Below are positions 58,118 through 64,000 of a stretch of DNA of 64,000 nucleotides, piece after piece (position 1 is the first letter of the stretch; every line of letters begins with the position of its first letter). Origin of the DNA: Janibacter melonis. Lineage in GTDB: Bacteria; Actinomycetota; Actinomycetes; Actinomycetales; Dermatophilaceae. Both the position numbers and the translations under genes were made by a program. The notes beneath the pieces are model-generated. The model searched no databases, had not been told where the DNA came from, and saw only the letters and a list, made by a program, of their open reading frames with translations. The DNA is taken from assembly GCF_020567375.1 (NCBI RefSeq), contig NZ_JAJBZM010000002.1, positions 779,680 through 843,679 on the forward strand, written 5' to 3'.

Positions 58118-60343
58118 ATGTCCGTGCTCACGCCGTACCGCGACCCCGCACCGCCCACGCCCCCGCCGACCCCGGCGTCGACCCGCCCGGTCGGGTCCCC
58201 GCTCGCCCGGTGGTGCGCCCGCCACCGGTGGGTCGTCCTCGCGCTCGCCCTCGCCGCCCTCATCGGCGGCGGGGCCGCCGCGAGCCGGGGCATCGTCACG
58301 ACCCCGCCCGAGGCCCAGCTCGTCGGCGACTCCCGCGCGGCGGTCGACATCCAGATGGCGTCCGACCTCGGCGGTGCCCCCGTCGAGCACGTCGTCGTCA
58401 CCGCGCGGGACGGCTCGATGTCGGTGGCCGAGCGGACCGCTCTCGGACGCGAGCTCGCCGCCGCCTACGAAGGGGTCGACGGCGTCGCCTCGGTCGGCGA
58501 CCCGGTCCCCGGGGCCGACGGCGCGAGCGTCGTGCTCCCCGTCGAGCTCGACGCGGTCTCGAGCTCCGGCGGCGGCGATGTCGACGGGCCGAGCGCCTCC
58601 GACGTCGTCGGGCCGGTCCTCGCCGTGACCGACGACGTGCGCGCGGCGCACCCCGACCTCGAGGTCGGGCAGGTCGGCGAGGGGTCGGCCTCCCTGGCGC
58701 TCGACGAGTCGATGGGCGAGGACTTCGCCCGGGCCGAGCTCTTCAGCATCCCGCTGACCCTCGTCATCCTCGCGATCGCCTTCGGCGCGGTCGTCGCCGC
58801 GGGCGTGCCGCTCGTGCTCGGTCTGCTGAGCGTCGTCACGGCGATGGGCATCACGGCCGCGCTGAGCCGTGGCGCCGTCGACGTCGACCCGAACGCCCAG
58901 AGCCTCGTCCTGCTCATCGGTCTGGCCGTCGGTGTCGACTACGCGCTCTTCGTCCTGCGCCGGGCCCACGAGGAGCGGGCCGCGGGGGCGAGCGTCGAGG
59001 ACGCCATCGCCGTCGCCGGTGCCACCGCGGGCCGGGCCGTCGTCATCTCCGGCGTCACCGTTGTCGTCGCGATGGCGGGGATGCTCGTCGCGGGCGGGCT
59101 CTTCTCCTCGCTCGCGGTCGGCACGATCGTCGTCGTCGCGCTCGCCGTCGTCTTCTCCGCCACCGTGCTGCCCGCCCTGCTCGCCGTCCTCGGCGACCGG
59201 GTCGACGCGCTGCGGCTCCCCTTCGCCCGGCGCCGAGAGGCGCGCCGCGCCGCCGGTCGCTCCGTCTGGGGCCGCGTCGCCGGTGTCGCCACCCGCCGTC
59301 CGCTCGCGTGGGCGGCGGTCGTCACCGCGCTCCTCGTCGCGCTCGCCGCCCCCGCGCTCGGCATGAAGACCGCGCTTGGCGGGGTCGAGACCCTGCCCCA
59401 GGACCTGCCCGTCGTCGCCGCCACGCACCAGCTCGAGCGGGCGATCCCGAGCGACGGCACCGCCGTCCAGGTCGTCGTCAGGGCTCCGGCCGGCAGCGAG
59501 GCCGAGGTGGCCCGGGCGCTCGAGGCGTCCTCGGGCGACCTCGCCGCTCTGCCGCACGTCTCCGGGGTGGCGCCCCAGCCGCAGGTGTCCGGCGACGGCA
59601 CGGTGAGCGTGCTCGACGTCGGTGTCGGCATGAGCGCGTCCGACGAGCGCCTGCCCGGCGTCGTCGCCCAGGTGCGCGACGAGGCCGACGACATCCGCGC
59701 GGAGCTCGCGGACGTGCCGGGCGCGCAGGTGCACGTCGGCGGTCAGGCCGCGTCGACCGACCTCACGCAGTGGATGGACTCGCGCCTGCCGTGGGTCGTC
59801 GGCTTCGTCCTCGCGCTGACCTTCGTCGTCATGGCGCTGTCCTTCGGGTCGCTGTGGCTGGCCGCCGCGACGATCGGGCTCAACCTGCTCTCCGTGGGCG
59901 CCGCGTACGGCGTGATGACCGCGATCTTCTCCGGCACATGGGCCGAGTCGGTGCTCGACTTCGACTCGACCGGCGCGATCGCGGCCTGGTTGCCGCTGCT
60001 GATGTTCGTCGTGCTCTTCGGGCTGTCGATGGACTACCACGTCTTCGTCACGAGCCGGGTGCGCGAGGCGCGGCTGGCCGGGTCGTCGCCGCGCGAGGCC
60101 GTGCGTCTCGGGGTGGCCCGCTCCGCCGGGGTCGTCACGAGCGCGGCGGCGGTGATGATCGGCGTCTTCTCGATCTTCGCCACCCTGTCGGTGCTCGACA
60201 TGAAGCAGCTCGGCGTCGGGCTGGCCGTCGCGATCTTCCTCGACGCGACCGTCGTCCGCGCCCTGCTGCTCCCCGCGGTGCTCGCTCTGCTCGGTGACCG
60301 GGCCCACCGCGGGCCGCGGTGGCTGCCGGCCTTCCACCACTGA
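58118..60343 (+). CDS. MMPL-family (RND) transporter
   Basis: 741-residue RND/MMPL-type protein with two halves, each of about six helices and a large extracytoplasmic loop. It has LVLLIGLAVGVDYALFVLRRAHEER in the first half and MFVVLFGLSMDYHVFVTSRVREARL in the second. The two GxxxDY motifs are proton-relay signatures. Substrates of such pumps are lipids or hydrophobic compounds. ATG 58118 (or 58106). It is divergent from the two-component operon (204-base gap) and is likely controlled by it. The last 24 coding bases are tandemly duplicated past the stop. Confidence 0.9.
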   Translation: MSVLTPYRDPAPPTPPPTPASTRPVGSPLARWCARHRWVVLALALAALIGGGAAASRGIVTTPPEAQLVGDSRAAVDIQMASDLGGAPVEHVVVTARDGSMSVAERTALGRELAAAYEGVDGVASVGDPVPGADGASVVLPVELDAVSSSGGGDVDGPSASDVVGPVLAVTDDVRAAHPDLEVGQVGEGSASLALDESMGEDFARAELFSIPLTLVILAIAFGAVVAAGVPLVLGLLSVVTAMGITAALSRGAVDVDPNAQSLVLLIGLAVGVDYALFVLRRAHEERAAGASVEDAIAVAGATAGRAVVISGVTVVVAMAGMLVAGGLFSSLAVGTIVVVALAVVFSATVLPALLAVLGDRVDALRLPFARRREARRAAGRSVWGRVAGVATRRPLAWAAVVTALLVALAAPALGMKTALGGVETLPQDLPVVAATHQLERAIPSDGTAVQVVVRAPAGSEAEVARALEASSGDLAALPHVSGVAPQPQVSGDGTVSVLDVGVGMSASDERLPGVVAQVRDEADDIRAELADVPGAQVHVGGQAASTDLTQWMDSRLPWVVGFVLALTFVVMALSFGSLWLAAATIGLNLLSVGAAYGVMTAIFSGTWAESVLDFDSTGAIAAWLPLLMFVVLFGLSMDYHVFVTSRVREARLAGSSPREAVRLGVARSAGVVTSAAAVMIGVFSIFATLSVLDMKQLGVGLAVAIFLDATVVRALLLPAVLALLGDRAHRGPRWLPAFHH

Positions 60344-60369
60344 GGGGCTGCCGGCCTTCCACCACTGAG
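60321..60369 (+). repeat. 24-base tandem duplication across the mmpL stop codon
   Basis: GGCTGCCGGCCTTCCACCAC followed by TGAG occurs at 60321-60344 and again at 60346-60369, 25 bases apart. The unit includes the end of the gene and its stop. Confidence 0.8.
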
Positions 60370-60401
60370 CCTCGTCAGTCCCTCTTCGCCCCACCCATCC
60401 A

Positions 60402-60487
60402 CGCCGAACCCCGCTCGTGGTCCGTGAACCCCGCTCGTCGCCGCCCCGCGGAGAGCGGGCATGACGGACCACGAGCGGGTCTCGGCG
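60402..60487. repeat. Palindromic repeat B, copy 1
   Basis: Left arm 60402-60427 (CGCCGA...CCGCTCGTGGTCCGTGA type) and right arm 60462-60487 are nearly perfect reverse complements (22 or more of 26). The centre repeats the words CCCGCTCGTCG and GAGAGCGGG. It lies between the MMPL and SDR genes. Followed by three CGAAGGGG octamers within 45 bases. Confidence 0.7.
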
Positions 60488-60591
60488 GGCGAAGGGGGGT
60501 CGAGCCGGCGCGAAGGGGGACGTCGGCGGGCGAAGGGGGGACCGTCGTGGGTGACGATGGGTGCCCGCCCTCACCCACCACAGGAGCTGTC

Positions 60592-61419
60592 ATGGCCGGT
60601 CCCACCTCGTCGCCCGTCGCGATCGTCACCGGTGCCTCCTCGGGCATCGGGGCGGCTACCGCCCGCCGTCTCGCGCGGGCGGGCTTCGTCGTCTACGGCG
60701 CCGCCCGCCGAGCGGACCGCCTCGCCGAGCTCGGCCACGGGGTGCGCCCCCTCTTCCTCGACGTCACCGACGACGCGAGCATGGTGGCCGGGGTGGAGCA
60801 GGTGCTCAAGGAGCACGGCCGGGTCGACGTGCTCGTCGGCAACGCCGGCTACGGCTCGTACGGGTCGGTCGAAGAGGTGCCGCTCGACGAGGCCCGGCGC
60901 CAGCTCGAGACCAACGTCATCGGCCTGGCCCGGATGATCCAGCTCGTCCTGCCGACGATGCGTGCGCAGGGATCGGGACGCATCATCAACGTCTCGTCGA
61001 TGGGCGGGCGCTTCGCCGGGCCCTTCGGCGGGTGGTACCACGCGAGCAAGTTCGCGCTCGAAGGGCTCAGCGACTCGCTACGGGCCGAGGTCGCCCCCTT
61101 CGGCATCCGGGTGAGCGTCGTCGAGCCCGGCGCCATCAGGACCGAGTGGGGCGGGATCGCCACCGACTCGGCGGTCGAGGTGTCGGGCGACGGGCCGTAC
61201 GCGGCGCCGGTGCGGCGGATGGCGAAGGGGCTCTCCAGCGGCATCGAGCGCATCGCGTCGTCGCCGGACGTCGTGGCCAAGGCCATCGAGCACGCCGCCA
61301 CCGCCGATCGTCCCCGGATCCGCTACGCGATCGGCGCGGGCGCGAAGCCGGCGACCTTCGCCGCGAGGGTCCTGCCGGCCCGGGTGCTCGACGCGCTCGT
61401 CGCGCGCGGGATGGGCTGA
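60592..61419 (+). CDS. SDR family oxidoreductase
   Basis: 275-residue classical SDR with TGASSGIG (13-20), NVSSMGGRFAGPFGGWYHASKFALEGLSDSLR (catalytic Ser/Tyr/Lys) and a C-terminal extension to 275. Arg at the end of the second strand (YGAARRADRL) favours NADP(H). Related to DltE/YqjQ-like and retinol-dehydrogenase-like SDRs. ATG 60592 with AGGAG upstream. It is flanked on both sides by copies of palindromic repeat B. Confidence 0.88.
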   Translation: MAGPTSSPVAIVTGASSGIGAATARRLARAGFVVYGAARRADRLAELGHGVRPLFLDVTDDASMVAGVEQVLKEHGRVDVLVGNAGYGSYGSVEEVPLDEARRQLETNVIGLARMIQLVLPTMRAQGSGRIINVSSMGGRFAGPFGGWYHASKFALEGLSDSLRAEVAPFGIRVSVVEPGAIRTEWGGIATDSAVEVSGDGPYAAPVRRMAKGLSSGIERIASSPDVVAKAIEHAATADRPRIRYAIGAGAKPATFAARVLPARVLDALVARGMG

Positions 61420-61467
61420 GCCCGCCCGCCGCCCGCCGCCCGCGGCACGGGCTGAGCCCGCCCGCCG

Positions 61468-61553
61468 CGCCGAGACCCGCTCGTCGTCCGCGAGGCCCGG
61501 TGCCCGCCGGTCGGCGAGGAGCGGGTGTCACGGACCACGAGCGGGTCTCGGCG
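61468..61553. repeat. Palindromic repeat B, copy 2
   Basis: Left arm 61468-61493 (CGCCGAGACCCGCTCGTCGT...) and right arm 61528-61553 pair as in copy 1, with which it shares the TCACGGACCACGAGCGGGTC-type right arm. It lies between the SDR and DUF5709 genes. A second local duplication (GGGCTGAGCCCGCCCGCCG at 61414 and 61450 region) precedes it. Confidence 0.7.
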
Positions 61554-61621
61554 TCGCAGGCACTGTGAGTGCAGGGGGGGAGGGCTGGGGGTAAGAGGAT
61601 GGTGGCGGGTTCGGGTGCCGC

Positions 61622-62050
61622 TCAGACCGTGTCGTCGAGGGGCTCGTCACCCTCGACGTGCATCGCGGCCTCCTCGGCCGGGTCGTCCTGCGAGACGTGC
61701 CGCTCGTCGGCCGCGGAGTCGGAGACGAAGTCGTCCTCGGCCGGGATCGACAGCGGGTCGTCGCCGCCGACGCGCGGCTCGCGGTCCAGGCCGCTCTCGT
61801 TGTCGGGGGCGCCGTAGGCGGTGCCCTCCTCGGGCACCTCCTGCGCGATCCGCTCGTCGATGGTCTCCTCGCCCTCGGCCCAGCCGGCCATCTCGCGCTC
61901 GGTGTTGCGCGGCTGCATGTCGGGGGGCGTGATGGGCAGGTCGTCGGTCTCGTCGGAGCCGATCCGCACGTCCTGCTGAGCCTCGTCGAGGTGCTCGTCG
62001 AGCCCGACGATCTCGCGGTCGGTGTTGTCGCTGGTGGGCTGGTCGCTCAT
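61622..62050 (-). CDS. DUF5709 protein
   Basis: 142-residue very acidic, Asp/Glu-rich protein without membrane segments. It matches the actinobacterial DUF5709 pattern (EIVGLDEHLDEAQQDVRIGSDETDDL, then RNTEREMAGWAEGEET and GTAYGAPDNESGLDREPRVGGDD). Probably disordered in part and of unknown role. ATG 62050. Codon use is ordinary. Confidence 0.83.
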   Translation of the reverse strand: MSDQPTSDNTDREIVGLDEHLDEAQQDVRIGSDETDDLPITPPDMQPRNTEREMAGWAEGEETIDERIAQEVPEEGTAYGAPDNESGLDREPRVGGDDPLSIPAEDDFVSDSAADERHVSQDDPAEEAAMHVEGDEPLDDTV

Positions 62051-62118
62051 GCCTCCACCCTGACACGCGGGGGGTGGGCCGACGGGGGTTCTTGTCCACC
62101 CCGGCTGCCCGCGAGCGG

Positions 62119-62820
62119 CTACCCCGGCAGGAGCGAGATCTTCTGCCAGATCTTCGCGGCGAGGCCCGAGCACAGGGTCTCGACGTCGGAGACGGTGTCG
62201 AGGACGACGTCGTCCTCGCTCGCCTCGGCGCACAGGGCGGCGACCTTGCCGGTGAGCGAGAGCAGCTCGGAGCAGTAGTCGAGGTACTGCGCCATCTGGG
62301 CGCGGGTCATCGCGTCGCCGACCGAGGCCTCGGTGGGGACGTACGCGGGGTTGAGGTGCTCGGGGTCCTTCGTCAGCTGATGCATGTCGATGACGTGCGC
62401 GAGCGAGCGCAGCCGGTGCAGCAGGGCGAGGATCCGGGCGCGCTCGAGCCGCGAGGGCAGCGCGAGGAGGAACCACACGGCGATCGCCGCGAAGACCACG
62501 TCGTTGATGCCCGACTCGACGAGCGGCACCCAGCGGCCGGCCTCGCCCTCGTAGGTGCCCATGACCTCGCGCAGAACCGCGGCCACGACGTAGAGCGTGA
62601 CGCCGACGATGACCAGCCCGAGCGCGAAGGACATCCACCGCGTCATCCGCAGCCGCACCCGCGAGGCCCCGGAGACGTCCTCGACCTCGTCGGCGAGCAT
62701 CGACAGCTCGCGGGCGACGCGAGGGAGGTTGCGGTCCGGGAAGCGCGTCGTCACGCGCTCCTCGAGGGTGGCGATGGTGGCCTGGACGCGGTCGGCGTCG
62801 AGGCGGTCGAGGCGAGGCAC
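62119..62820 (-). CDS. Membrane protein of unknown function
   Basis: 233-residue protein with two membrane helices (about residues 65-85, FALGLVIVGVTLYVVAAVL, and 105-125, INDVVFAAIAVWFLLAL). Helical cytoplasmic ends follow: a 60-residue N-terminal part and a C-terminal bundle. GTG at 62820 is chosen because the extended frame overlaps the divergent GNAT. No domain recognised. Ends 69 bases before the start of the DUF5709 gene, so the two may be co-transcribed. Confidence 0.65.
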   Translation of the reverse strand: MPRLDRLDADRVQATIATLEERVTTRFPDRNLPRVARELSMLADEVEDVSGASRVRLRMTRWMSFALGLVIVGVTLYVVAAVLREVMGTYEGEAGRWVPLVESGINDVVFAAIAVWFLLALPSRLERARILALLHRLRSLAHVIDMHQLTKDPEHLNPAYVPTEASVGDAMTRAQMAQYLDYCSELLSLTGKVAALCAEASEDDVVLDTVSDVETLCSGLAAKIWQKISLLPG

Positions 62821-62899
62821 GCAGGAAGGGTAGGTCGTGGGTCGCCGCGTGGCAGCCGCGGTGCCATGCTCGACGCGACGCCGAGCGAAGGGGGCAGCC

Positions 62900-63475
62900 G
62901 TGGCCTTCGAGACCCATCCGCTGACCCCCGCACGCTTCGAGGACTTCGCCGACGTCATCAACCCGAACCGCCGTGCCACCCACTGCTGGTGCCTGTCGCA
63001 CCGGTTGCGCGCGGGCGAGATCGAGGAGCTCGGTGGCGGCAGCCGCGAGGAGGCGATGCGCGCGCTCGCCGCCCGCCGCAGCCGCCCCGGCGTCATCACC
63101 TACGACGACGGCGTGCCCGTCGGGTGGTGCCACATCAGCCCACGCGCCGAGATCCCGCGGCTCGTGCGCTCCGAGCTCATCCGCCCGGTCGACGAGGTGC
63201 CCGTCTGGTCGATCATCTGCCTCGTCGTGCGCGGAGGTCACCGGCGAAGGGGTGTCACCGCCCACCTCGTCGAGGGCGCGGTCGCGTACGCCCGCAGCCG
63301 CGGCGCCCCGGCGGTCGAGGCGTACCCCGTCGACCCGGAGGGTCGGATGGACACGACGATGGCCTTCGTCGGGACACGGGCGATCTTCGAGCGGGCGGGC
63401 TTCGAGCAGGTCGGCGTGACCGACGCCGTCGCCTCGAAGATGCCCCGCATCGTCATGCGGCGCAGCCTGGTCTAG
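62900..63475 (+). CDS. GNAT family acetyltransferase
   Basis: 191-residue GNAT-like protein. It has HCWCLSHRLRAGEIEELGG near the N terminus and VPVWSIICLVVRGGHRRRGVTAHLVEGAVAYARSRG as the acetyl-CoA-binding part, then FERAGFEQVGVTDAV. It matches the yokD/aminoglycoside-3-N-like or YjaB-like GNATs with a Cys-rich N-terminal strand. GTG 62900 lies just after a CGAAGGGGG that can also serve as Shine-Dalgarno. Substrate unknown. Confidence 0.83.
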   Translation: MAFETHPLTPARFEDFADVINPNRRATHCWCLSHRLRAGEIEELGGGSREEAMRALAARRSRPGVITYDDGVPVGWCHISPRAEIPRLVRSELIRPVDEVPVWSIICLVVRGGHRRRGVTAHLVEGAVAYARSRGAPAVEAYPVDPEGRMDTTMAFVGTRAIFERAGFEQVGVTDAVASKMPRIVMRRSLV

Positions 63476-63525
63476 GGGCTCAGGCCGGCGTCGGACCTGG
63501 GGGACGACGGGACCCCGCCGCGCTC

Positions 63526-63599
63526 CTGACTCCCCCCTTCGCCGAGGTACCTGACTCCCCCCTTCGCCGAGGTACCTGACTCCCCCTTCGCCGAGGTAT
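63526..63599 (+). repeat. Three tandem copies of a 25-base unit
   Basis: CTGACTCCCCCCTTCGCCGA followed by GGTAC occurs at 63526-63550, 63551-63575 and, slightly shortened, 63576-63599. Each unit contains the CCCCTTCG octamer. The third runs directly into a large hairpin. Confidence 0.85.
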
Positions 63600-63651
63600 G
63601 GCAGATCGGCCCCGGATCCACGGATCCGGGGCCGATCGCCATACCTCGGCG
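63589..63651. terminator. Long bidirectional hairpin
   Basis: The arm 63589-63619 pairs with 63622-63651 around a 2-base loop with one bulge; the arms read CGCCGAGGTATGGC...GGCCCCGGATCC and its complement. It is the longest stem seen in the window (about 30 bp). It lies between the GNAT gene and the converging gene beginning past the window end. Confidence 0.8.
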
Positions 63652-63755
63652 GGGGTCGTGGGCCACGCGCGGGTCATGGACCCCGCACGCAGTCCTGCTC
63701 CCCGCGGGTATCGACCGGCCGCCATGCACGGGACGTGGCGAGGCGACGGGGCGGA

Positions 63756-64000
63756 CTAGCCGGCGGCGGGGACCCGGTCGAGGTGCTTGATGTCGTCGGG
63801 CAGGCCGGAGCGGGAGAACTCGCCGTCCCGCTCGCCGCCGGGCAGGAAGTGCGGCTCGATGACGAAGTCGCTGCTCTCGTCGGTCCCGTAGCTCGGCTCG
63901 GTGACCTGCGTCCCGATGAGCATGGTCCGCCCGTCGCACTCGACGACCACGGCCATGCTGCGCATCTGCGGGGTGATCGCACCCGGGGCGACCTCGGCCG
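63756..64000 (-). CDS. Hypothetical protein, N terminus beyond the window
   Basis: The frame is open to the window edge, with the start beyond 64000. The visible C-terminal ~81 residues read ITPQMRSMAVVVECDGRTM and then LPGGERDGEFSRSGLPDDI, ending DRVPAAG before TAG at 63756. No domain recognised. A beta-rich N part and a charged C part are seen. Codon use is normal. Confidence 0.6.
   Translation of the reverse strand, partial: AEVAPGAITPQMRSMAVVVECDGRTMLIGTQVTEPSYGTDESSDFVIEPHFLPGGERDGEFSRSGLPDDIKHLDRVPAAG

Noticed and set aside
57103-60297. 1064-residue forward frame over the kinase and MMPL genes
   Set aside because: Arg/Ala/Gly-rich shadow of the minus-strand kinase and the true MMPL frame.
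61414-61470. GC-only repeated GCCCGCC words as a functional repeat
   Set aside because: Simple-sequence bias in a very GC-rich spacer is a sufficient explanation, apart from the local duplication noted with repeat B.
63526-63599. Possible CRISPR array
   Set aside because: The three units are directly adjacent with no spacers and no cas genes nearby.

Overview
The window is a stretch of very GC-rich bacterial chromosome (roughly 70% G+C by eye). Genes are tightly packed with many ATGA/GTGA stop-start overlaps. Gene content (DUF222/HNH endonuclease with a LexA-type SOS box, DUF5709, HxlR/IclR/LysR regulators, many SDRs and acyl-CoA ligases, Liv-type transport) points to a high-GC actinobacterium, most likely Micrococcales and plausibly Intrasporangiaceae (Janibacter/Knoellia-like). 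That placement is an inference. No tRNA, rRNA, CRISPR array, transposase or phage gene was seen. The first ~100 bases are G and C homopolymer runs that look like a contig-end artefact.

Layout. 0.15-8.4 kb: malic enzyme, GNAT, AlkZ-like winged-helix protein, SOS-controlled HNH nuclease, AAA ATPase, EamA transporter with divergent LysR. 8.5-13.9 kb: a six-gene catabolic operon (MFS importer, SDR, NTF2-like, SDR, FAD oxidoreductase, NTF2-like). Its operator half-sites recur in front of the IclR gene at 18.6 kb. 13.9-20 kb: small, hypothetical and secreted proteins, the IclR regulator, a GH114 lipoprotein and a YciI-like protein. 20.0-21.6 kb: an unrecognised 416-residue gene bracketed by two nearly identical 90-bp palindromic repeats. 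21.6-45.2 kb: a large catabolic region in four transcription units. It contains two thiolases, a carotenoid-oxygenase-family dioxygenase, four acyl-CoA ligases, several SDRs, a thioesterase, a DUF1295 reductase, a complete Liv-type ABC importer and a nitronate-monooxygenase-like enzyme. Two of its divergent promoters share an 18-bp element. The likely theme is uptake, CoA activation and side-chain degradation of an aromatic, phenylpropanoid or isoprenoid carboxylic acid. 45.3-64 kb: housekeeping and stress genes (methyltransferase, NAD(P)HX dehydratase, phosphatase, DksA-like protein, ABC-F, SMP-30, GlgC-like, M20 hydrolase), then a LiaRS-like two-component module with a DUF4097 protein and a divergent MMPL exporter. 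Last come an SDR, DUF5709, a membrane protein, a GNAT and a partial gene.

The most striking sequence-level signal is the octamer CGAAGGGG/CCCCTTCG. By hand I count about 70 copies over both strands, against roughly five or six expected from base composition. Copies are split about evenly between strands, lie inside genes and at gene ends, and twice form inverted pairs that make hairpins between genes. This resembles the organisation of DNA-uptake or Chi-like sequences. Several palindromic repeat families also occur: a 66-90 bp element at three sites, another element flanking an SDR gene, and single complex palindromes near 50.4, 52.2 and 63.6 kb.
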